The notes below the pieces were generated by a model. It ran no database searches. It saw only the letters and a list, made by a program, of their open reading frames with translations, and was not told the origin of the DNA. Both the position numbers and the translations under genes were made by a program. Of a DNA stretch of 64,000 bases, positions 1 to 6,625 are shown in pieces (positions within the stretch are counted from its first letter, which is position 1; the number at the start of each line of letters is the position of its first letter). The DNA is from Bacteroidota bacterium. Its GTDB lineage: Bacteria; Bacteroidota; Bacteroidia; Bacteroidales; VadinHA17. The stretch spans positions 1 to 64,000 of the forward strand of contig JAKPDL010000060.1 in NCBI GenBank assembly GCA_029552825.1. The letters are read 5' to 3'.

Positions 1-2
1 GG

Positions 3-511
3 CGGCCCGCTGATACTGTTTATGAAGTTCAGGGAGTGATGCCGTTTTTATTCCCCCTTCACCCGGGAGTGTTTCCGGTTTGATGTCAGATCTGGAAAAA
101 TTTCTGCATTACGATAAAATTTTACTTCCGCATCTTATTAAAATTGCCGTAGCACATTATCAGTTTGAGACCATACATCCTTTTCTGGATGGCAACGGAA
201 GAAAGGGCATTGATATCACCTCACAGAAAGCCATTGATTCTTTTCAGCGAATTATTAGGATTAAAGAGTATTCTCAAAACATTCTGACTGCAATGGTGAA
301 GCGGCAGAAGAAGGCATTACGGCTGCTAGAATATTTATTCTCCAGGCCGGTTGGGGATATTAAATCGGTTGCGGAGTTTCTGGAAGCAGATTTTTCTACG
401 GCTAAACGTCTCGCAGATGAGCTTGTGAAAAACAATTTGTTGACAGAAGTAACGGGTTATAAGCGAAACAGGTTATTTATATTCGAAGAGTATTTAAGAT
501 TGTTTAAATGA
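3..511 (+). pseudogene. Broken Fic-domain protein gene (5' end outside the window)
   Basis: This is the remains of a Fic AMP-transferase with a C-terminal winged-helix region. The open part from 80 reads MSDLEKFLH, then HYQFETIHPFLDGNGRKG, which is the Fic loop (HPFxDGNGR). Two lesions are visible. Upstream, the RPAD segment that normally precedes MSDLEKF lies in another frame (from base 3) and stops at 78-80. After GNGRKG the sequence jumps straight to a KAIDSFQRI segment that normally lies about 70 residues further on, so the Fic core helices after the loop are deleted. The rest (AEFLEADFSTAKRLADELVKNN) resembles the usual C-terminal HTH. It is unlikely to make an active enzyme. An intact but different Fic gene lies at 9168-10271. 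Confidence 0.75.
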
Positions 512-1006
512 AGGAGGTATGTTGTTTACGTTTTCGGGCAGTATAGAGGAACGACATAGATTTTTCTGGATAAATCACTACCGTTTTTATTTAAATATCG
601 ATCCGGTATTCAATGTCCCGCATAGGCGGGATAGGCGGGATGAAGGTTTACCCTCCAGGGAATTTGATTGGTTTTGGTAGTGTAAATGTCTGTGTCAGGA
701 TAGGTTAGGTTTAAAAAATTTACTCAGGTCATATATATTCTGGAAGAAATTTCTTAACTTGGGATGGAATTGGAAGGTGAAAAGGCATAAGGGCGTAAAG
801 GCAAAATGGCGAAAGGGCAAATGACAGTAAGCAGTAGGCAGTTGGCAGTAAGGAAATTATGTGCATATTGGGTTTAAATTGGTCAACTGAAGGGTTGTTG
901 GAGTTGGGGGCGTGGTTTGCCGGAGAGAAGATCCCGGTAGCGATACATATCGGAAACTATTGAATTAAAGCGAAGCTGAATGAACTTATCAGAAACAACA
1001 GGCTAG
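512..1006. other. Intergenic, no gene seen; decayed sequence with short repeats
   Basis: No ORF here resembles a protein family. The stretch contains a small hairpin with tandem 9-mers (616-639) and a simple-sequence patch (about 781-855) built from variants of AAAGGGCGTAAAGGC and GGCAGTTGGCAGTAAG. It lies between two gene remnants and looks like a scar region of an accessory island. Confidence 0.5.
616..639. repeat. Short hairpin with tandem 9-bp repeat
   Basis: TCCCGC (616-621) and GCGGGA (626-631) form a 6-bp stem around ATAG. The unit ATAGGCGGG is repeated at 622-630 and 631-639. Function unknown; similar short GC-rich palindromes are common as dispersed repeats between genes. Confidence 0.5.
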
Positions 1007-1279
1007 TTGAACTATTTTACTGCTCAATTGATGGAAAGAGGTAATGATATAAGGTTTATTCAAAAGTTGTTGGGTTCTTCAGAGCTTAAAACGATATTGA
1101 TTTATACTTATTTGAGCAAGAAAAGTCTTACAAATATTGCAAGTCCGATTGATGCAATTTTCAAGCATAATAAACTAATTAACAATGATTTGACAAACGA
1201 TGATGTATATCCATATAAATGTAATTTTACTTTTACAGGGATGTTGTGTGAAAATGCTATAGGAAATAAATATAATTAA
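1007..1279 (+). pseudogene. C-terminal remnant of a tyrosine recombinase (XerC/D or integron-integrase type)
   Basis: The peptide FTAQLMERGNDIRFIQKLL, followed by GSSELKTILIYTYLSKKSL, matches the end of the catalytic domain of tyrosine recombinases (family pattern [23 protein letters not shown], then KTTEIYTHVS). The catalytic Tyr is kept (IYTY), but the HxxR box and everything before it are missing, the His after LLG is Ser, and the only possible start is a TTG. It is therefore a dead fragment. It ends two bases before the DUF4338 gene and suggests that a recombinase once neighboured this cassette. Confidence 0.7.
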
Positions 1280-1281
1280 TT

Positions 1282-2409
1282 ATGCACAGAGAAGAATTAA
1301 AAAATAGACTAATAGATGCTTTGAAAGCACAGGGATTTAAAATTAATCCTCATGTTCAACCAACTACACAAAATAAATTTACTTATAGATATTTACAGCA
1401 AACGTCTAGACTTGAACAAATTTCTTTTCATAAAAAATTCTTAAAGGCCAATGCCAAAAAAGTTAAAGAATTTCTTTTAAATATAAATAATTTCAATCCT
1501 CACAATATTGATTTAGAGTTACGAGAAGTTAAACCAGATAGTATTGAAGAACTAATTTTTAAATGGTGGAATCTTGTATGGTGGAGTGTACCATATCAAA
1601 GAGCTTACGGGCGTCAAATGCGTTTTGTACTTTGGGATATAGGACATAATGCTCCATTTGGGCTTATTGGACTTCAAAGTCCTGTTTTAAAGATGGCAGT
1701 AAGGGATAATTATTTAAATATACCAAAAGATGAGTTGGATTTGTGGGTAAATAAATCTATGCAAGCTCAACGGCTTGGTGCACTGCCTCCGTACAACTAC
1801 CTCATTGGTGGGAAAATGACAGCTTTAGCAATGACCTCCAATGAATTAAGAAAATGTTATAGAGAAAAGTATAAAAACTACAAAACAGAAATACAGGGCA
1901 GAATAATCGAACCAGAATTACTTTTTATAACAACAACCAGTGCTTTTGGGAAAAGCAGTATTTATAATAGGTTAAAATATAAGAATCAACCTGTAGCAAA
2001 AAGTTTAGGTTATACAAAAGGGGCTGGTTCTTTTCATATTCCCGAAAACTTGTACAAGGAAATACGGGAATTTCTTAAAGACAATGGTGTTAATGTTAGT
2101 ACTACTTTTGGTAACGGACCATCCCGCAAAATTAAGTTACTTTATACAGCATTCAGATTGTTAAAAGTACCTGATTATTCATATCATAACTTAAAACGAG
2201 AATTTTTCTTGTTTCCGCTTGCTTCCAATTTGCAAGATATCATTCAAAAAAAGGAAACTCCAATTTATTATAATAGGCCTCTTAAAGATTTAGTTGATTT
2301 CTGGAAAGAACGATGGTGTTTACCAAGAGCAGAGCGAAAGGAAGAATGGAAACGATATAAAGGGGAATTTTTTTTTAATCAATTACTGCAAAAACACGAT
2401 TTGAATTAA
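1282..2409 (+). CDS. DUF4338 (DruA-like) protein, first gene of a DUF4338-NurA-HerA operon
   Basis: A 375-residue protein. Residues about 115-185 carry the DUF4338 signature: FVLWDIGHNAPFGLIGL, then SPVLKMAVRDN, then SMQAQRLGALPPYNYLIGGK, then a region starting ELLFITTTSAFGKSS. The same domain defines DruA of Druantia anti-phage systems, where its biochemical role is not clear to me. The N-terminal ~100 residues are basic and unrecognised. The stop codon is separated by one base from the ATG of the NurA-like gene, so the two are surely co-transcribed. Base composition is more AT-rich than the housekeeping genes to the right, consistent with transfer. Family assignment is fairly firm; a role in defence is inferred from domain and partners. 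Confidence 0.75.
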   Translation: MHREELKNRLIDALKAQGFKINPHVQPTTQNKFTYRYLQQTSRLEQISFHKKFLKANAKKVKEFLLNINNFNPHNIDLELREVKPDSIEELIFKWWNLVWWSVPYQRAYGRQMRFVLWDIGHNAPFGLIGLQSPVLKMAVRDNYLNIPKDELDLWVNKSMQAQRLGALPPYNYLIGGKMTALAMTSNELRKCYREKYKNYKTEIQGRIIEPELLFITTTSAFGKSSIYNRLKYKNQPVAKSLGYTKGAGSFHIPENLYKEIREFLKDNGVNVSTTFGNGPSRKIKLLYTAFRLLKVPDYSYHNLKREFFLFPLASNLQDIIQKKETPIYYNRPLKDLVDFWKERWCLPRAERKEEWKRYKGEFFFNQLLQKHDLN

Positions 2410-2410
2410 T

Positions 2411-3559
2411 ATGGAAAATATTGAGCAGCCTTTTTACCAGTTACCAGAAGCATTAGTTGAAGAAATGCTTTTAAAAAGTCAGAAGATTGGGGATTTTCTT
2501 TTGCAATCATTAACTGAAGTAAGTAAGAAAAAGGAAATATACAGAAACGAATTATTTAATACTGGTCTATTAAAGCGCGATGCAGATTTACCTCATATTT
2601 CACCTCCCACAACCTGTGGAATTGATGGTTCTTATGTGGTAGAACGGTTGATGGCAACCGATTTGGTTGCTGTAGCAGCAGTTGCAATAGAAGGATTAAC
2701 ACCACCATCAGAAAAAAGGGAATGGGGAAAGCCATATCACAAAGTTTTTATTAGTTCAGTAAGTCATAATCCCGATACAACTGTTGTTGTGAGAGGAATT
2801 ATGTGGGAAATGGAATTAATACTTGCAGCTGAGGCACCTCACGATATAGTATTTCTAGATGGTTCTATTACAAACCCTTTTTTAAATTTAAATACTGCGA
2901 TAAGTAAGTTTGAAGATTTTAGAAACAATGAAGTTGGAAAAACTCTTGCAGAAAATTTTGAAAAATTTTTAGATAGTTATTTAAAAATTGTTTGTTCCAA
3001 CCGAACGGATAAACTTTGGGTAGGTCTTCCAAAATATACATCTAAAAGAGAAATTGGAAAGAAATTCAATTGGCCTACAAATTTTGATGATAGAGCTATG
3101 CTTACCTCTTTGTTGAAAGCTGGTGAATACATCACTCCTATTAAATATGAACAACCTAACGAAAAATGGCATATTGGAATGGAAGGTTTAACAACATACT
3201 ATAAATCAGAATTTGATAAAAAGTTGGAACAAATTGTTAATTCAATCAATAACTTGCATGTTTGTTATTACAAACCACACCCATATACGCCAGCCCTTCG
3301 TATTGAAGTCCCCCAATCAATTTGCACCAATAAGTATCAATTAGCAACTTTGTTAAATGCAATTAATTTTCAATGTGGTACGCCAGGAATATTAGAACCG
3401 TATCCGCTTTTCATGTCAGACAGAATGGTTAAAAATCTAAGTAAAGCTATTCCTGCTTTTCGCCAAACAGCAACGAGACAAATAGCGGAAAAATATGAAG
3501 ATGACTTATCAGAAATTTTTTTCAATATGAATAGTTATAGAACCGAAAACGGAAAATGA
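2411..3559 (+). CDS. NurA-domain nuclease
   Basis: A 382-residue protein with the two acidic motifs of NurA nucleases: GIDGSYVVERL (Asp about residue 71) and IVFLDGSITNP (Asp about residue 148), which in the family coordinate Mn2+ in an RNase-H-like fold. C-terminal GTPGILEPYPLFMSDRMVK also fits NurA. In archaea NurA works with the HerA hexameric translocase to resect DNA ends; here a HerA-like gene follows one base downstream (TGATATG junction), so a NurA-HerA nuclease-translocase complex is the likely product. In bacteria this pair often sits in defence loci. Residue numbers are estimates from the coordinates. Confidence 0.8.
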   Translation: MENIEQPFYQLPEALVEEMLLKSQKIGDFLLQSLTEVSKKKEIYRNELFNTGLLKRDADLPHISPPTTCGIDGSYVVERLMATDLVAVAAVAIEGLTPPSEKREWGKPYHKVFISSVSHNPDTTVVVRGIMWEMELILAAEAPHDIVFLDGSITNPFLNLNTAISKFEDFRNNEVGKTLAENFEKFLDSYLKIVCSNRTDKLWVGLPKYTSKREIGKKFNWPTNFDDRAMLTSLLKAGEYITPIKYEQPNEKWHIGMEGLTTYYKSEFDKKLEQIVNSINNLHVCYYKPHPYTPALRIEVPQSICTNKYQLATLLNAINFQCGTPGILEPYPLFMSDRMVKNLSKAIPAFRQTATRQIAEKYEDDLSEIFFNMNSYRTENGK

Positions 3560-3560
3560 T

Positions 3561-5330
3561 ATGGCAGAAGAATTAAACATAAATAAGATCATTGATGCTG
3601 CTGAGAGGATTGGAACCATTGGTTCTCCGTCTTCAACTAAAGAATTGACTTTAGACATTCTGGGCTCTGCAGTAGAAAAAAAACTTGTAGGCGAGTTGGC
3701 ATTCTTCAAATACCTGCAGGATGGTATGGAAAATTATGCACTTGGACAAATTACAGATGTGGAACTTAGAAATGCTTGGCTGGAAGACCCTACCATGCGC
3801 TCATTGGCAAGACAAAGAGGCCAGGTGAATCCTATTAGCGGACAGCAGGATACTCATCTTGGTATAATGACACTCAGTGCAGTGTTTGCAAACAATGGCA
3901 ATGGTTATGAGCCAAGTATTTTAGGTACAGTTCCGCAAACAGGAACAAATATACAATTAGCAAATGATGAGTTAATAAAAACTTTGCTATATCAGTATCA
4001 GCAAGAAATATTCTATTTGGGAAATGTCTATGGTTCAAAACCACGGCTGCCATTATGGTTCAAGCATTTCGATACTGGAAAAAATGGAGCAGGAGAAGCA
4101 TATCATCTTGGAATTTTTGGAAAAACAGGATCTGGTAAATCTGTATTGGCAAAAATGGTTTTGACGGCATATATGCGTTATCCAAAAATGGCAATATTGG
4201 TTATTGACCCTCAAGGAGAATTTTCAAAAGATTTTCGAGAAGAAGTAACAACTGGGCAATTTAAATTACCATTAAAGAAGATTGCCGATTATAATGGTAA
4301 AGAAACATTTGTTATATCAGTAAAAAACCTTGTACTAGACAGATGGGAGTTGTTCGAAGAAATCTTGTATGAATCACTTTTTTTTGAAAGATTGTCTGTT
4401 CCTTATGGAGAAAACCGGGCACTAGCTTGCAATGTCATACGTGAAAGATTGGAACGCCAGAATTTCAAATTGGAAAACTTATATGAAAGAAAAACCTTTG
4501 ATGCTGCTTGGGAAATACTTTCCAATACTGATGTACAAGTTGAATTTTATCGTTCAGAGGCCTCTCGCACAAGATTTAACAATAAACTAATTGCATCAAA
4601 TAAAGACGATTTTTTTAACCAATACTGGACACCTGTAACAAAACTATTTCGAAAAGATAGAGAAAATGCAAGAACCGCAGACTCAGCACTTACGTGGCTC
4701 TTGTCTGTTGAAGATAAAGAGGGAAATCAAAAGAAAACTAGGCCAATGCTCATAATTGACTTATCAAAAGAGCAAGCAGAAGGACTTTATTGGACAGAAA
4801 AAATACAGGCCCTTGTAATAAAACGAATATTGGATGGTCTAAACTATACGGCAGAACAATTTTACAAAGGAGGAAAAAACCTTAATACTCTTGTCGTAAT
4901 TGATGAAGCACATCGTTTAGCACCTCGAGAAACCCCACAAAATGAAAGTGAAGCAAGAGTTAGAAGTGTACTTGTTGATGCAGCAAGAACTACACGAAAA
5001 TATGGTTTGGGATGGTTATTTATCAGTCAGACATTGTCCAGTTTGCACAAGGAAATTATTTCGCAATTAAGGATTAATTTCTTTGGCTTTGGCTTATCAA
5101 TGGGAACAGAGTTTATGGCATTGAAGGAGTTAGCAGGTGGTGACCAAAATGCTCTTAAATTATATCAATCATTTCGTGACCCACATAGTGCTTTTGACTC
5201 TAAGTCAAGGCAGTATTCCTTTATGACAATAGGTCCGGTATCTCCATTATCATTTGCAGGAACACCTTTATTTTTTACAGCATTTAATGAAGTGCAACAA
5301 TTATTAGATGCAAATAATATTAGAGTATAG
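3561..5330 (+). CDS. HerA-like DNA translocase ATPase
   Basis: A 589-residue FtsK/HerA-clade P-loop ATPase. Walker A is GIFGKTGSGKSVLAK near residue 190; after it comes ILVIDPQGEFS. Walker B is LVVIDEAHRLAPRETPQN near 446, followed by the arginine-rich SVLVDAARTTRKYGLGWLF and the sensor-like FISQTLSSL. The family forms hexamers that pump double-stranded DNA and activate a NurA partner. It is the third gene of a tight operon (1-nt gaps). About 60 residues more than typical compact HerA proteins lie at the N-terminus, which may hold the barrel domain that docks the nuclease. Confidence in the ATPase family is high; the in vivo role as defence translocase is inference. Confidence 0.85.
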   Translation: MAEELNINKIIDAAERIGTIGSPSSTKELTLDILGSAVEKKLVGELAFFKYLQDGMENYALGQITDVELRNAWLEDPTMRSLARQRGQVNPISGQQDTHLGIMTLSAVFANNGNGYEPSILGTVPQTGTNIQLANDELIKTLLYQYQQEIFYLGNVYGSKPRLPLWFKHFDTGKNGAGEAYHLGIFGKTGSGKSVLAKMVLTAYMRYPKMAILVIDPQGEFSKDFREEVTTGQFKLPLKKIADYNGKETFVISVKNLVLDRWELFEEILYESLFFERLSVPYGENRALACNVIRERLERQNFKLENLYERKTFDAAWEILSNTDVQVEFYRSEASRTRFNNKLIASNKDDFFNQYWTPVTKLFRKDRENARTADSALTWLLSVEDKEGNQKKTRPMLIIDLSKEQAEGLYWTEKIQALVIKRILDGLNYTAEQFYKGGKNLNTLVVIDEAHRLAPRETPQNESEARVRSVLVDAARTTRKYGLGWLFISQTLSSLHKEIISQLRINFFGFGLSMGTEFMALKELAGGDQNALKLYQSFRDPHSAFDSKSRQYSFMTIGPVSPLSFAGTPLFFTAFNEVQQLLDANNIRV

Positions 5331-5338
5331 ACATCAGC

Positions 5339-5468
5339 ACACAACAAAGCGTATATGCCATAAGGGTTTCAGTGGGTATTCAGGCGTTGTAGCCCGCTCA
5401 AACTTTCGTGTAGGCGGTCAGGATACTGCCCCGCAATCCCTTACGGCACAAACACTCAGCCGTTAGGT
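5339..5468. repeat. attC-like long imperfect hairpin at the end of the DUF4338-NurA-HerA operon
   Basis: Starting 8 bases after the HerA stop codon, a ~130-bp imperfect palindrome begins with ACACAAC (5339-5345) and ends with GTTAGGT (5462-5468). The end fits the integron core site GTTRRRY exactly; the beginning matches its complement ACCTAAC at 5 of 7 positions. The arms pair well inside: TGCCATAAGGGTTT against AATCCCTTACGGCA (12 of 14), then less perfectly inward. Length, terminal boxes, unpaired bases and position just 3' of a gene are those of an attC recombination site. Related-looking hairpins are, to my recollection, scattered in Bacteroidota. No integrase or second site is visible in the window. 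Confidence 0.5.
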
Positions 5469-5570
5469 GGAATAGAAAAAATCTGTTAAAAAATTAATAT
5501 ATATACAATTAGGATGGTAAACCAATCAATAATTAGCCACGTCACATGACGATTAAATATTAAACATAAA

Positions 5571-6029
5571 ATGGATAGGAAAGTACATCAAACTCAATGG
5601 GCCGAACAATTCGACGTTGCTCATGAAATGACACGTCGAGGTTATCTTGTAGCTTTTACAATGGGAAATGCTCCAACTACGGACTTATTATGTAAAAGTC
5701 CACATGGAATCGAGTTTTCAGTTCAAGTAAAATCTCTCAGATCCAAAAATTATTTCCTTTATCAGGATTCATTAATTAATACTAGCTCAAATTTGTTTTT
5801 TGTTTTTGTACTAGTCCCGACAACAATTGGATTCAATAATCTTAATCCACCAGAATACTTTGTTCTGAATAAGCAACAATTCTTGAAAGTGGTTGAAGAG
5901 GAAAATTATAGGCTTAAAGAAGAAGAAAAGAGAAGGGGTCGCCCATTTGCCAAATTTTCTCCTGGGATAAATTATAGAACAATCAACAAAGACGAATTCC
6001 GTAATGCTTGGCATAATCTACCTGCATAA
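5571..6029 (+). CDS. Small PD-(D/E)XK-like endonuclease-fold protein
   Basis: A 152-residue protein of unknown family. The N-terminal third has the layout of a PD-(D/E)XK nuclease or Hjc-like core: helix EQFDVAHEMTRRGY (Glu12, Glu19), NAPTTDLLCKS with Asp38, then FSVQVKSLRSKN giving Gln52-x-Lys54. The variant Q-x-K in place of E-x-K is seen in several restriction-enzyme-like families. The rest is charged and unrecognised. It lies 240 bases after the HerA gene on the other side of the attC-like hairpin, so it may be a separate cassette or an accessory nuclease. The ATG start is preceded by an AT-rich leader without Shine-Dalgarno. Confidence 0.5.
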   Translation: MDRKVHQTQWAEQFDVAHEMTRRGYLVAFTMGNAPTTDLLCKSPHGIEFSVQVKSLRSKNYFLYQDSLINTSSNLFFVFVLVPTTIGFNNLNPPEYFVLNKQQFLKVVEEENYRLKEEEKRRGRPFAKFSPGINYRTINKDEFRNAWHNLPA

Positions 6030-6625
6030 AAGGTAGTGTCCATAATTTTTTGTAAATGAAAAGGCAGCTGCATTTGGGACACCAACCAGGCTGGAGCCGG
6101 AAAACGAGCTCAAAGTCTGATTAGTTAGGAGGAAAAATTTGTTTTTCAATATATCGAGCTGGTTGTTATACTTGTAATAGTCGTAGTAGTTACAGTTCTG
6201 CCTTAAAAGCTGTTTATCTGGCTCTTGCTAATGTTGAGTCTGGATATTTCATAGCAACCTAACCCCGGTAAATGGGAAAATATTTCACCGCTTTCCGAAA
6301 TAAATATTTATTACAAAATCCAAATCTGATACTCAATGTTTCAATTTTGATATTGGACGGATTCTAAAACCAAACCCCCGTCATCCAGAAAATTACGACA
6401 ATTGAGAATCAGGGAGCAATGTTAACACCCTTTGGGCCTGTTTGCCTTTTTTAACCCCCTGTAAATCTGTCCAATTTACAGTTTTCAAAGCCAACAAAAG
6501 TGAATAGAATAACACAATAAGAAAATGTATTAACTTAGCAGGATGCCGTTAACTTCTGTAAGGCGAGTCAGATATAACGAGGGGCAGGCTTAAAAGTGTC
6601 ATATATGAAAAGATAATACTTGTTT
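6030..6625. other. Intergenic, no convincing gene
   Basis: About 600 bases of AT-rich sequence between the small nuclease-like gene and hsdR. The phrase GTGTCCATAATTTTTTGTAA at 6036-6055 resembles an insertion-sequence end, but no partner repeat or transposase was found. A frame at about 6140-6206 would encode a short valine-rich hydrophobic peptide but lacks a start codon. The hsdR promoter is presumably in the last 100 bases; TAACTTAG at 6532-6539 is one mismatch from TAnnTTTG. Confidence 0.4.

Noticed and set aside
781-855. CRISPR-like array of short repeats
   Set aside because: The units are degenerate, of irregular length and lack spacers; it is simple-sequence decay.
6036-6206. Insertion-sequence remnant and a short valine-rich peptide gene
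   Set aside because: Only one terminal-repeat-like phrase, no transposase trace, and no start codon for the peptide.
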